Shown: positions 36,424 through 44,728, counted from the first letter of the stretch. The stretch: DNA of 64,000 nucleotides from DATLGB01 sp963726825 (GCA_963726825.1 CAVSDT010000001.1:1240001-1304000); one strand, 5' to 3'. Notes: generated from the sequence alone by a model not told the origin. Numbers and translations: made by a program.

Positions 36424-37056
36424 CTACGTGCGGGCGGGCCGCTCGACGGCCAACCCGATGCCGAACGCCACGAGCAGTGAGCCGCCGACCCGGAGGATCG
36501 CGCGGGTGACGCGGGCATTGCGCAGCATGCCGGCGGCGGCCCCGAAGGCCATCGCGTAGGCGACCAGCGCCGCGAACGCCAGCACCGCGAAGGTGACCCC
36601 GAGGATCAGCGCGTCCACGGGACTCGCACCGGCGTGGAGGAACTGCGGGATGACGCTCGTGAAGACGATGACGGTCTTCGGGTTCGACAGGTCACTCATC
36701 AGCCCCTCTCGGAAGCCGCGCAGGTCTCGCCACGACATCGTCTCGCGAGGTTCCGCCGTGTCCGTCATGACGAGCGGGTTGCGCGACAGGACGAGTCTCA
36801 CCCCGAGGTAGATCAGGTACAGCGCGCCGAGGTACCGGACGACGTCGAACGCGAGCTGCGACGAGACCAGCAGCGTCGTGAGCCCGACCACGGACGCCAG
36901 CACCCAGACGAGGTCCGCCGCCAGCACGCCGAAGGCCGTCGACAGCGCGGGAAGGCGTCCTCGAGTCAGCGCGTGCTTGAGGACGAGCATGACCGCCGGG
37001 CCAGGGATGATGACGAGGACCACCGCCAGGGCAGCGAACGCAGGAAGCGACGACAT
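36424..37056 (-). CDS. LysE/RhtB-family amino-acid exporter
   Basis: A 210-residue membrane protein with six hydrophobic helices and the family signatures IIPGPAVMLVLKHALTRG at the N-terminus and GLMSDLSNPKTVIVFTSVIPQF in the centre. These proteins export amino acids or their analogues. It lies between proline catabolism and the LacI cluster with no obvious operon partner. ATG 37056 is preceded at 6 nt by GATACT, a -10-like box, so the mRNA is probably leaderless. Confidence 0.87.
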   Translation of the reverse strand: MSSLPAFAALAVVLVIIPGPAVMLVLKHALTRGRLPALSTAFGVLAADLVWVLASVVGLTTLLVSSQLAFDVVRYLGALYLIYLGVRLVLSRNPLVMTDTAEPRETMSWRDLRGFREGLMSDLSNPKTVIVFTSVIPQFLHAGASPVDALILGVTFAVLAFAALVAYAMAFGAAAGMLRNARVTRAILRVGGSLLVAFGIGLAVERPART

Positions 37057-37136
37057 CGGCGCAGTATCGCGGAGGACGCGACCGCCCACGACTGGCGCCA
37101 ACCAAGACGGCGCGAACGGCGCTGTGGGCCGACCAC

Positions 37137-37429
37137 GCGCGACGTCAACGGCGTCGACTGAGCCCGGCCGGGCAGGCTGTTGCCGCGGCGCTGCCGGCCT
37201 TGGAGGCGGCGATCTCGTGGCGGCGCGGCATGCCGAGGCGGTGGGCGCAGACGGAGATCGCCTGCTCCCGCAGGAACGTGAGCGGCTCGATGCGCCCGGC
37301 CGAGACGACGTGCCGCCGTAGACCGCCAGCGCCGGTGATCTGCCGGCCTCGCCGGGGAGGGTGCGCCCGCCGCCGATCAGCCGGACCCGGCCGCCCTCGG
37401 CGGCGAGAGGCGCGATGCGGCGTTCCCAG
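37137..37429. repeat. Direct repeat, copy 2 (decayed hyuB2/putA junction)
   Basis: Second, degenerate copy of 30882-31177 in the same orientation. It begins with the last codons of the hyuB family (ending GVD-stop, 37159-37161), keeps the intergenic spacer with a small deletion, then about 230 bp of the putA end. It stops abruptly at TTCCCAG just before the lacI promoter. Together with flanking DNA this accounts for the 402-bp gap 37057-37458. Confidence 0.85.
37200..37429 (-). pseudogene. putA 3'-end fragment (pseudogene)
   Basis: Matches the last 75 or so codons of putA (WERR ... GGRVRLIGGGRTLPGEAGR ... EQAISVCAH). A one-base deletion near 37311 shifts the frame, and the original TAG stop has become AAG, so the reading runs on. 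There is no start codon and no promoter for it. It is a non-functional duplicate end. Confidence 0.85.
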
Positions 37430-37458
37430 CTTCGGCCGACCGTAGAGTTTCGTGTGTC

Positions 37459-38472
37459 GTGGACGCTCGCAGGCCGACGATGAGGGACGTGGCAGCTCGA
37501 GCGGGATGCTCGACCACCACGGTGTCGCATGCGTTGAGCGGGCATGGCCGCGTCGACGCCCAGACCCGGCAGCGCGTGCTCGCTGTGTGCGAGCAGCTCG
37601 GATACACGCCCCGACGTAGCGCGCAGTCGCTGCGCTCCGGACGTACAGGTGTGATCGGCCTGTTGTCTCCCGCGGTGGGCGTCCGGCTCCCCGACGATGA
37701 GCTGATCGGGCTGGAGTTCTACATGCGGCTAACCGCCGAGGTCGCCCGGAGGGCGTTTGAGCTCGGGATGACGGTGCAGCTCCTGCCCTACGCGGCAGAC
37801 TTCGCGCGCATCCGGGATGCGGAGATGGATGGGGCGCTGGTTTCGGACCCGTGCATCGGGGATCCGGTGATGGCGGTGCTTCAGCGCGCCGGCGTTCCGC
37901 TTGTGACGCTCGAACAGGATCCCGATCGCCCGGATGACCCCTGGTACGTCCGGGCGGATCACGCGACCAGCACGGCCGAGGTGTTCGATCACCTCGCCGC
38001 CCGGGGAGCCGCACGACCGGCGTTGCTGGTTCCCGACGCGCCTTGGGCGTGGACCATGCAGATCAACGCGGCATACGAGCAGTGGTGTCGTGACAACGGC
38101 GTCGTCCCGCACACGGCATGGGTGGACGCGACCCCGGGTGTGAGCGGGGGGGCCCGCCGGGTCGTTCAGGCACTGCTGGCGACCGATGTGACGCCGGACG
38201 CGATCTATGCCGTGACGGAGCGCTACGGCAACGCGGTCATGGACGAGGCGGCGGTCGCGGGTGTGGACGTGCCCGGCGAGCTGCAAGTCGTCGTCGGCGT
38301 CGATTCACCGTGGGCGTTGCGCACGACGCCGGCCCTTACGGCCGTGTCGCTCTCTCCAGAGCGGCAGGGCCGAGCGGCGGTGGACCTGCTGCTGGCACGC
38401 ATCGCGGGCGGCCCGCCGGCGCCAGTCGACATCCGCGCGGAGCTCGTCAAACGCGGCTCCACACGACACTGA
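37459..38472 (+). CDS. LacI-family transcriptional regulator
   Basis: 337 residues. The N-terminal LacI helix-turn-helix TMRDVAARAGCSTTTVSHAL and hinge (GYTPRRSAQSLRSGRTGVIG, in part) are followed by a periplasmic-binding-like effector domain. The hinge helix Ala-Gln-Ser-Leu pattern suits the CG-centred palindromes found just downstream at 38499-38533. GTG 37459 lies 10 nt after a TAGAGT box; ATG 37480 is an alternative. It lies directly upstream of and co-directional with the permease-SDR-cyclase genes and most likely represses them. Codon use is slightly less GC-extreme than in the first 30 kb. Confidence 0.88.
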   Translation: MDARRPTMRDVAARAGCSTTTVSHALSGHGRVDAQTRQRVLAVCEQLGYTPRRSAQSLRSGRTGVIGLLSPAVGVRLPDDELIGLEFYMRLTAEVARRAFELGMTVQLLPYAADFARIRDAEMDGALVSDPCIGDPVMAVLQRAGVPLVTLEQDPDRPDDPWYVRADHATSTAEVFDHLAARGAARPALLVPDAPWAWTMQINAAYEQWCRDNGVVPHTAWVDATPGVSGGARRVVQALLATDVTPDAIYAVTERYGNAVMDEAAVAGVDVPGELQVVVGVDSPWALRTTPALTAVSLSPERQGRAAVDLLLARIAGGPPAPVDIRAELVKRGSTRH

Positions 38473-38498
38473 GGATGTCACTGGCCTGACCGAAACGA

Positions 38499-38533
38499 CA
38501 AATCGATTTGGCGCAGATTGCCAAATCGATTTG
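38499..38533. promoter_or_regulatory. Tandem LacI operators upstream of permease operon
   Basis: Two perfect 12-bp palindromes CAAATCGATTTG at 38499-38510 and 38522-38533, centres 23 bp apart (just over two helical turns). The flanks TTGGC and GCCAA between them are also inverted. The CG-centred, AT-rich form is classic for LacI-family proteins, and these are the only copies I see in the window. Confidence 0.75.
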
Positions 38534-38602
38534 CTGACGGCCGGCCGGTGTGGTTCGCTTCCGCCGCACGTGACGACCGACGGAAGAACAGGACGGGGCA
38601 GC

Positions 38603-40051
38603 ATGAGCAAGAAACTCGGCCCGAGTGAGGCGATGGCCCTCTCGCTGGCGTTGATGGCGCCCACGCTGTCCGCGTCTCTGAACGGTGCCGGGGTGGCGGG
38701 CCTCGCCGGCAAGTCCGTGGCGCTCGTGATGGTGATGACGACCGTCGGGGTCGCTCTCGTCGCGTACGCCTTCGTCGTGCTCACTCGCGCGTACAACCAC
38801 GCCGGCTCGGTCTACGCCCTCGCCGGCACGACCCTCGGACCACGCAGCGGCTTCTTCGCCGGATTTGCGCTCCTCGGGGTCTACCTCGCCTTCAGCGGCT
38901 CGACGCTGACCGGCACGAACGTGTTCGCTGAGGCGTTCCTGTCGAGCATCGGCGCAACCATCGACGGCACCGTTCTGTGGATCTTGATCTCCGTCGTGGC
39001 GGCGGGCCTGGGCTTGTGGCTCGCTACGAAGGAGATCCGGGCGATCGCAAGGTCGCTGCTGGTGATCGAGGCCTTCTCGGTGGCCCTCATCCTCGTCCTG
39101 TCCGTCATCATCCTCATCAAGGCCGGAGGCGGTGGTGACGTGCTCGGGTCGCGCAAGCAGGGTGCCATCACCGGCGCCCCGTTCAGCGTCGGGTCCGTGG
39201 GCTTCTCGGGGTTGGCGGCCGCGTGCGTGCTCGGGTTCTTCAGCTTCGCGGGCTTCGAGGCCTCGGCATCGCTCGGCGAGGAGACGAACAACCCGCGCAA
39301 GTACATCCCGCTCGCGCTCGGCCTCTCTGTGCTGCTTGGCGGCCTGCTGTTCGTCTTCACCTTCTGGGTTCAGGGCATCGGCTTCGGCACCGACGCCGCG
39401 GGCGTGAAGGCCTTCGCCTCCTCTTCGACCCCGATCGGCGACCTGGCCGAGTTCTACGTCGGAAAGCCCATGGCGGTGCTTCTCGACCTGGGCGCGCTGC
39501 TGAGCGCCTTCGGTGCCCTCCTCGGCTGTGTGGCTGCCGCCGGGCGGTTGCTCTTCGCCCTCTCGCGCGACGGGATCGGTCCCCGCCGCTTCGCGTCGAT
39601 CAACCCGCGGACGCAGGCGCCGACGGCCGCGATCGCGGCCGCGGTGGCGTTCGGGCTCATCGGCCTTCTCGTGCTCCACGGTCCACTCGGGGTGAGCCTG
39701 GGGGACAGCTACTTCTACTTCGGAACGGTCGGCTCGCTGTCGCTGCTCGTCGCATACGCGATGACCAGCATCGGCGCGATCCGCTTCGTGCTCCGACGGG
39801 CCGTAGGTGCGTCGGCCGTCTCCGTCGCGGCGCTGACGCTGGGCATCGGCTTCATCGCGTACGTGCTCTACAAGAGCGTCGTCCCGGTGCCGGACTTCCC
39901 GGCCAATCTCTTCCCGTACATCGTCGTCGCGTGGCTGCTCGTCGCCGTCGCCATCGTGGTCCGGTCGCCTGGGCTCGCCCGCCGGATCGGCGAGCGTCTT
40001 GCCGCTACGGAAGGCTTCGAGGCCATGCAAGAACGACAGAAGGACCGCTGA
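38603..40051 (+). CDS. APC-superfamily permease
   Basis: An amino-acid/polyamine/organocation transporter of 482 residues with about twelve hydrophobic helices. The first helix region has LGPSEAMALSLALMAPT and the sixth FFSFAGFEASASLGEETNNPRKYIP, the conserved APC signature. It would import the substrate handled by the two SDRs and the cyclase. ATG 38603 is the first gene after the LacI operators; its stop overlaps the next start (TGATG). Confidence 0.87.
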   Translation: MSKKLGPSEAMALSLALMAPTLSASLNGAGVAGLAGKSVALVMVMTTVGVALVAYAFVVLTRAYNHAGSVYALAGTTLGPRSGFFAGFALLGVYLAFSGSTLTGTNVFAEAFLSSIGATIDGTVLWILISVVAAGLGLWLATKEIRAIARSLLVIEAFSVALILVLSVIILIKAGGGGDVLGSRKQGAITGAPFSVGSVGFSGLAAACVLGFFSFAGFEASASLGEETNNPRKYIPLALGLSVLLGGLLFVFTFWVQGIGFGTDAAGVKAFASSSTPIGDLAEFYVGKPMAVLLDLGALLSAFGALLGCVAAAGRLLFALSRDGIGPRRFASINPRTQAPTAAIAAAVAFGLIGLLVLHGPLGVSLGDSYFYFGTVGSLSLLVAYAMTSIGAIRFVLRRAVGASAVSVAALTLGIGFIAYVLYKSVVPVPDFPANLFPYIVVAWLLVAVAIVVRSPGLARRIGERLAATEGFEAMQERQKDR

Positions 40052-40800
40052 TGGAGATCCGTCTCGAAGGTGACGTCGCCGTCATCACAGGGGCGGCGAA
40101 CGGCATCGGCCGCGGCGTCGCACTCGCCATGGCCGATGCCGGCGCGTCTGTCGCGCTGATCGACCGCGACGCCGAGGCGCTCGAGCGCACCGCTGACGAG
40201 ATCGCCGCCGCCGGCTGGAGGGTGGCTTCCGAGGTGGTCGACGTTGCAGACGCAGAGGGCCTCGCCGACGCCGTCACGAGGATGGCCGCCGACTTGGGAG
40301 ACCCGACGGTGCTCGTCACCGCGGCGGCGATCGACGCGTCGACGCCGCTGACCGACATGGAGCCCACCGAGTGGCGGGCCATGCTCGACGTCAACCTCTC
40401 GGGCACCTTCTACTCGTTGCGCGCGGTGCTGCCCGGGATGAAGAGGCGCGGCAGCGGCCGGGTCGTCTTCATCGGCTCGAACATCGGCCTCAAGGGCGGA
40501 GCCGACATCGCCCACTACGGCGCATCGAAGGCCGGCGTGCACGGTCTGGCACGGTGCGCGGCGGTGGACCTCGCTCCGCTGGGCATCACGGTCAACGCCG
40601 TGGCGCCCGGGCCGGTGGACACCGCGATGCTGCGATCGTTGCCCCCCGACTGGCTCGAGGCGAAGAAGGACGAGCTGCTCGTCGGCCGCTTCGGCACCGT
40701 CGCCGAGATCGTCCCAACGGTGCTTCTCGTCGCCTCTTCAGCCGGTGCGTTCTTCACCGGCTCGACCATCAACATCTCCGGCGGGGACGTTCTGCAATGA
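40051..40800 (+). CDS. SDR-family oxidoreductase (1)
   Basis: A classical short-chain dehydrogenase of 249 residues: cofactor loop TGAANGIGRG (residues 13-22), an acidic residue after the second strand (LIDRD) that favours NAD(H), the NN(A)G-region variant VTAAAIDAS, catalytic Ser in IGSNIG and YGASK (Tyr-x-x-x-Lys). The C-terminal NISGGDVLQ is typical. It probably oxidises a hydroxy group of the imported compound. It is translationally coupled to the permease and to the second SDR. The substrate cannot be inferred. Confidence 0.87.
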   Translation: MEIRLEGDVAVITGAANGIGRGVALAMADAGASVALIDRDAEALERTADEIAAAGWRVASEVVDVADAEGLADAVTRMAADLGDPTVLVTAAAIDASTPLTDMEPTEWRAMLDVNLSGTFYSLRAVLPGMKRRGSGRVVFIGSNIGLKGGADIAHYGASKAGVHGLARCAAVDLAPLGITVNAVAPGPVDTAMLRSLPPDWLEAKKDELLVGRFGTVAEIVPTVLLVASSAGAFFTGSTINISGGDVLQ

Positions 40801-41585
40801 GGTCGGGCGCCGCGCCCCTCGCCGGCCGGACCGCCATCGTTACTGGCGCGGCGTCGGGCATTGGAGCCGCGACCGCTCGGCATCTCGCGGCGGCCGGTGC
40901 GCGCGTCGTCATCAGCCACCACCCTGAGCACGAGCAGGATGCCCCACAGGTACGGCAGGCCATCCTGCAGGCGGGCGGCGAGTGCGCGGTGATCGCCGCC
41001 GACGTTGCCGACGCCGAGCAGGTACAGGCCCTGCTGAGCGCGAGTCAGGATCGCTTCGCGGCCCCGGACGTCGTCATCGCCAACGCCGGCGTCGCCCCAC
41101 GCGCTGCGTCCGAGGACGTGGACGCCGCAGCGATGCGGGCCGTGCTCGACGTCGACCTGGTCGGCGTCCACGAGCTCTTTCGCGGGGCGGTGACCACGAT
41201 GCGTGACGCCGGACATGGTCGCCTGCTCGCGACGTCCTCGACGTCGGGACCCCTCTACGGGTGGAACCAGCACGCCGCGTATTGCGCCGCCAAGGCCGGA
41301 GTGGTCGGCCTCGTGCGCGCGTACGCAGCGGAGTACGGCCCGGACGGCGTGACGGCTAACGCCGTGCTCCCGGGTGTCGTCCGAACGCGTCAGAGCCTTG
41401 ACGCCCGAAACTCGCTTGGCGAATCCGGCTTGAAGGCTGTCGCCGCGGCGACCCCCCTGCGCAGGGTCGGCACCCCGGACGATGTCGCCGCGGTCTTCAC
41501 CTTCCTCGCCACCGACGCCGCCGCCTACGTGACCGGCCAGGGCATCGTCGTCGACGGCGGCCTGTCCATCGTCGAACCCGAGTGA
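40797..41585 (+). CDS. SDR-family oxidoreductase (2)
   Basis: A classical short-chain dehydrogenase of 262 residues with TGAASGIGAA, VIANAGVAP, catalytic Ser in ATSSTSG and YCAAK, and the C-terminal GQGIVVDGGLSI. The second-strand end (VISHHPE) lacks the acidic residue seen in SDR 1, so cofactor preference may differ and the pair could act sequentially or in opposite directions. ATGA overlap with SDR 1 upstream and 7 bp to the cyclase gene. Confidence 0.86.
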   Translation: MRSGAAPLAGRTAIVTGAASGIGAATARHLAAAGARVVISHHPEHEQDAPQVRQAILQAGGECAVIAADVADAEQVQALLSASQDRFAAPDVVIANAGVAPRAASEDVDAAAMRAVLDVDLVGVHELFRGAVTTMRDAGHGRLLATSSTSGPLYGWNQHAAYCAAKAGVVGLVRAYAAEYGPDGVTANAVLPGVVRTRQSLDARNSLGESGLKAVAAATPLRRVGTPDDVAAVFTFLATDAAAYVTGQGIVVDGGLSIVEPE

Positions 41586-41592
41586 AACAGCC

Positions 41593-42558
41593 ATGACCGA
41601 CCCTGCCGCCAGCGAAACCCGCCCTGCTCCCATCCTCGATCGCGACGACGTCCGGGTCTCACGGAGCCCCTGGGGTGAGGACGACCACATCGGACGGCTG
41701 AACTGGATCACGAAGGAGTCGACCAACGCGATGCTCGGGCGACTCGACGGGACCGCCCTCTTCGATCTCGGCGTGGAGTACTTCTTCGGCATGCCGTCGT
41801 GGAGTGCGGCGCATGACCCGAAGTACGAGATCTGGATGACCCACACGCCCCAGGGCTCCGTCAACGACAACCTCTCAGGTGCTGGTCGTGAGGTCCACGA
41901 GAAGTACAGCTACTGCGGCGATTCGTTCCACATGTACGTGCACACCGGCACGCACATCGACGCGCTCAACCACTTCGGCCACTACGGCACCTTCTGGAAC
42001 GGCTGGACTGCCGATCGCGATCTCGGTAGCCGCATGTGGCTCAAAGGCGGTGTCGAGCATTACCCGCCCATGATCGCCCGGGGAGTCGTGCTCGACGTCG
42101 CGGGGCTGCACGGCGTCGAGTGCTTACCCCCGGGGCACGTCATCACCCCCGCCGACATGGCCGGTGCAGCCGCGAGGCAGGACGTCGAGCTCCTTCCGCG
42201 CGACATCGTGACGTTGCGTACGGGACGCATGACGACCTGGCCCGACAGCGACGCCTACCTGGCCGACACCCCCGGCCTGGGCCTGGCGGGGGCCCGCTGG
42301 TTGTGTGAGGACATCGGTGTGATGTGCATCGGCACTGACGCGATCAGCCTCGACGTCGCGCCGCACGAGGATCCCGCGACCTTCTGTCCTGTGCACAGCT
42401 ACATGTTCGCGACCGCCGGCGCGCAGATCATCGAGGTCCTCGACCTCGAAGCCGTGGCGCAGGAAGGGGTGTCGGAGTTCGCCCTCATCGCCCTGCCACT
42501 CAAGCTCCGCGGAGCAACCGGCTCGCCGGTCCGCCCGCTCGCCGTAGCCCTGAGGTAA
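41593..42558 (+). CDS. Cyclase-family metal hydrolase (kynurenine formamidase-like)
   Basis: 321 residues. It carries the metal-binding motif HTGTHIDALNHF starting at His117, the HxGTHxDxPxH signature of the cyclase/formamidase family, and a downstream catalytic-type region CPVHSYMFATAGAQI. Members hydrolyse formyl-kynurenine, open lactones or cyclic amides, or act on isatin. It is longer than KynB (about 210 residues), resembling the larger uncharacterised class. As last gene of the LacI operon it may open a ring made by the two dehydrogenases; this is inference. Confidence 0.82.
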   Translation: MTDPAASETRPAPILDRDDVRVSRSPWGEDDHIGRLNWITKESTNAMLGRLDGTALFDLGVEYFFGMPSWSAAHDPKYEIWMTHTPQGSVNDNLSGAGREVHEKYSYCGDSFHMYVHTGTHIDALNHFGHYGTFWNGWTADRDLGSRMWLKGGVEHYPPMIARGVVLDVAGLHGVECLPPGHVITPADMAGAAARQDVELLPRDIVTLRTGRMTTWPDSDAYLADTPGLGLAGARWLCEDIGVMCIGTDAISLDVAPHEDPATFCPVHSYMFATAGAQIIEVLDLEAVAQEGVSEFALIALPLKLRGATGSPVRPLAVALR

Positions 42559-42620
42559 CGGCGGGGTCCGCGACCCCACGGCGGTGGCGTCCCTGGCGAT
42601 CGCGCGCGCGAGCCCTGGTG

Positions 42621-43157
42621 TCAGTCCCATCGCGCGGCGAGCTGCCGGCAGATGGCCCGTTGTTGCTCGGCGTCGAGCTGATGCGTGAGGAGGCCTTCGA
42701 CGGCGAAGGCCGCGATCTTGACCTCGGCGTCGATGGCCGGTGCGGGCAGGCGCTGCTGCAGCGCAGCGCGTAGGAGTCCTTCGGTCGCCGCGTGGAAGTT
42801 CTCGTGCCAGGTGTGCAGGGCGGCCGACTCGCCGATGCGGGCGTGCACGGTGGTGACGAGGTGGCGCATCTGCTGCAGCTGTTCGACGGTCCACAGCAGC
42901 TGCTGTCGCAGCGGCTGAGCGGCGATGCTCTGGTGGTCGGCGAGCGCTTCGACGAGGACCGTGTCCAGCACGGCGATGAGCAGGTCGTCCTTGTTGGCGA
43001 AGTACCAGTAGAGCGTGTTGGGGGAGACGCCGGCGGCCCGGGCGAGCGCGGCCATGGACGTCGCGTCGTAGCCGTCCTGGACGAACAGGTGCCGCGCCGC
43101 CGCGATCAGCTCGTCGCGCTTGCCCTCGCGGTCCTGATGTGGCTTGTTGGCCGGCAC
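42621..43157 (-). CDS. TetR-family transcriptional regulator
   Basis: 178 residues. The N-terminal helix-turn-helix has the TetR form RDELIAAARHLFVQDGYDAT ... AALARAAGVSPNTLYWYFANKDDL (seen at residues 13-60), and the C-terminal helical ligand domain is variable. GTG 43157 has TATCGT (43170 to 43165) exactly 7 nt upstream, so translation is probably leaderless. It is divergent from the alpha/beta hydrolase; two matching 19-bp inverted repeats in the 87-bp gap suggest repression of both directions. Confidence 0.88.
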   Translation of the reverse strand: MPANKPHQDREGKRDELIAAARHLFVQDGYDATSMAALARAAGVSPNTLYWYFANKDDLLIAVLDTVLVEALADHQSIAAQPLRQQLLWTVEQLQQMRHLVTTVHARIGESAALHTWHENFHAATEGLLRAALQQRLPAPAIDAEVKIAAFAVEGLLTHQLDAEQQRAICRQLAARWD

Positions 43158-43164
43158 CGGGCTG

Positions 43165-43170
43165 ACGATA
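43165..43170 (-). promoter_or_regulatory. Leaderless -10 box of tetR (TATCGT)
   Basis: TATCGT on the minus strand, 7 nt before the GTG at 43157. The first TetR-type operator begins 5 bp upstream of it, a good position for autorepression. Confidence 0.5.
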
Positions 43171-43174
43171 CCCG

Positions 43175-43193
43175 TCTTGAATGATGTTCAAGA
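43175..43193. promoter_or_regulatory. TetR operator 1
   Basis: TCTTGAATGATGTTCAAGA: perfect 7-bp arms around a 5-nt centre. It shares architecture and half-site with the second site 32 bp further on. Confidence 0.65.
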
Positions 43194-43206
43194 ACGCGGG
43201 TAGGGT

Positions 43207-43225
43207 TCTTGAACAACGATCAAGA
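43207..43225. promoter_or_regulatory. TetR operator 2
   Basis: TCTTGAACAACGATCAAGA: the same 7-5-7 layout as operator 1 with one mismatch in the arms. It ends 19 nt before the hydrolase GTG at 43245, next to its ribosome site, so binding would block that gene. Confidence 0.65.
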
Positions 43226-43244
43226 ACGCGCTGAGGAGCTCACT

Positions 43245-44162
43245 GTGACAACGACGACGTACAACCGCGAAGACACGACCTTCACCTCGCACGGCGTGAT
43301 GTGCGCCGCGTGGCTGTATCGGCCCGAGGGCGTCAGCGACCCGGCGATCATCGTGATGGGGCATGGGTTCGCGGCCACGCGCGAGATGCGGCTGGACGCC
43401 TACGCGGAGCGCTTCGCGGCGGCCGGCTACGCGGTGCTGGTCTTCGACTACCGCGGCTGGGGTGACAGCGGCGGCGAGCCTCGTCGGGTGCTGGACATCT
43501 CGATGCAGCATCAGGACTGGCGGGCGGCCGTCTCCTACGCCCGCTCGCTGCCGGGGATCGACCGTCGGCGCGTCGTGGCCTGGGGTTCGTCGTTCGGCGG
43601 CGGGCACGTGCTGCACCTCGCGGCCGAGGACCACGACCTGGCGGCGGTCATCGCCCAGGTGCCGCACGTCAGCGGACCGGCGTCGGCGTTCTCGGCGTCC
43701 TGGTCTCAGACGGCCCGGCTCGTCGTCGCGGCGCTGCGCGACCAGCTCGGCGCGCTGCTCGGCCGGTCGCCCTACCGCGTGGCCGCGGTCGGGCGTCCCG
43801 GAGAGCTGGCGATGATGACCTCCCCCGACGCCTACCCGTTGGTCGTGCGTCTCGCCGGCGAGAACGTCGACAAGCTGATGCGCGAGAACGAGGTCGCCGC
43901 GCGCATCGCCCTGCGCCTTCCCCTGTACTCCCCGGGCCGCGCCGGCAAGAAGATCACGGCTCCGGCGCTCGTCCAGGTCGCCACACAGGACGTCGTCACG
44001 CCCGTCGACGTCGCGCAGAAGGCGGCGAAGCGGATCCCCGGCGCCGAGATCCGCACCTACGAGTGCAGCCACTTCGAGCCCTACCTCGACCCGTACTTCG
44101 ACGCCGTCGTCGGCGACCAGATCGACTTCCTCGACCGGACGCTCGGGCAGGCCCAGGCCTGA
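43245..44162 (+). CDS. Alpha/beta hydrolase (dienelactone hydrolase/acetyl xylan esterase-like)
   Basis: A 305-residue serine hydrolase: oxyanion region GHGFAATRE, nucleophile elbow GSSFGG, a later acidic residue (ATQDVVTP) and His in CSHFEPY. It resembles bacterial hydrolases of the YcjY/X-Pro dipeptidyl-peptidase-like group. No signal peptide. GTG 43245 has GAGGAG 6 nt upstream; an in-frame TTG at 43209 lies inside the operator and is rejected. It is probably induced when a ligand releases the divergent TetR protein; the substrate is unknown. Confidence 0.85.
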   Translation: MTTTTYNREDTTFTSHGVMCAAWLYRPEGVSDPAIIVMGHGFAATREMRLDAYAERFAAAGYAVLVFDYRGWGDSGGEPRRVLDISMQHQDWRAAVSYARSLPGIDRRRVVAWGSSFGGGHVLHLAAEDHDLAAVIAQVPHVSGPASAFSASWSQTARLVVAALRDQLGALLGRSPYRVAAVGRPGELAMMTSPDAYPLVVRLAGENVDKLMRENEVAARIALRLPLYSPGRAGKKITAPALVQVATQDVVTPVDVAQKAAKRIPGAEIRTYECSHFEPYLDPYFDAVVGDQIDFLDRTLGQAQA

Positions 44163-44186
44163 CGAGGTCCGCAGGGCGCCCGCGAC

Positions 44187-44606
44187 CTATCGGGTCGAGA
44201 TCTGCTGCACGGCCCAGCCGTTGCCGTCGGGGTCCGCGAAGAAGCAGAAGCCGACGTTGTCGAGCGGATGGTTCTGCGGCGTCGGGTTCTGGCCGAGGGT
44301 CCGGACGTCGCTGACCGCGACGCCGCGTGCGGCGAGCTGGGCGCGGGCGGCCTCGACGTCGGCGACGACGAGCTGGAGGCCCTTGACCGGGCCCGACCCG
44401 GTGACGATGTTGTCGCCGAACACGATCGAGCAGCCCGATCCCGGCGGCGTGAGCTGCACGATCCGGTTGCCGGCGCTGACGTCGATCGATCGCGAGCCGT
44501 CTCCGGTGTCGTGGTCGACGGCGAACCCCACCTGCTCGGCGTAGAAGTCCTTGGCCCGGTCGACGTCTGCGACCGGCAGGGCGATCACCTCGAGGCTCCA
44601 TCGCAT
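44187..44606 (-). CDS. Glyoxalase/bleomycin-resistance fold (VOC) protein
   Basis: 139 residues in a paired beta-alpha-beta-beta-beta arrangement: LEVIALPVADVDRAKDFYAEQVGF is the first module and LVVADVEAARAQLAARG the second, ending with FFADPDGNGWAVQQI, all typical of the vicinal oxygen chelate superfamily. It may be a dioxygenase-, isomerase- or resistance-type protein; the exact reaction is not predictable. ATG 44606 has AAGGAG 8 nt upstream, a clear ribosome site. It converges on the hydrolase gene with a 24-bp gap. Confidence 0.85.
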   Translation of the reverse strand: MRWSLEVIALPVADVDRAKDFYAEQVGFAVDHDTGDGSRSIDVSAGNRIVQLTPPGSGCSIVFGDNIVTGSGPVKGLQLVVADVEAARAQLAARGVAVSDVRTLGQNPTPQNHPLDNVGFCFFADPDGNGWAVQQISTR

Positions 44607-44728
44607 GGCGTGTGCTCCTTCGTCTCGTTGCCGCATGCCGGGTGTGAGACGGGCGGCCGGCCCGGAACTCATCGGATGGCACCCGTTGCCGACCCGGCCC
44701 GTCGGCTCCGTGTCGCCGCTGCCCGGCG

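Noticed and set aside
37137..37445. Small minus-strand and plus-strand ORFs in the gap before lacI
   Set aside because: The residues match putA and hyuB2 C-termini in broken frames; this is a pseudogene duplicate, not a new gene.
43209..43244. TTG start for the alpha/beta hydrolase at 43209
   Set aside because: It lies inside the second TetR-type operator and lacks a ribosome site; GTG 43245 has GAGGAG at 6 nt.
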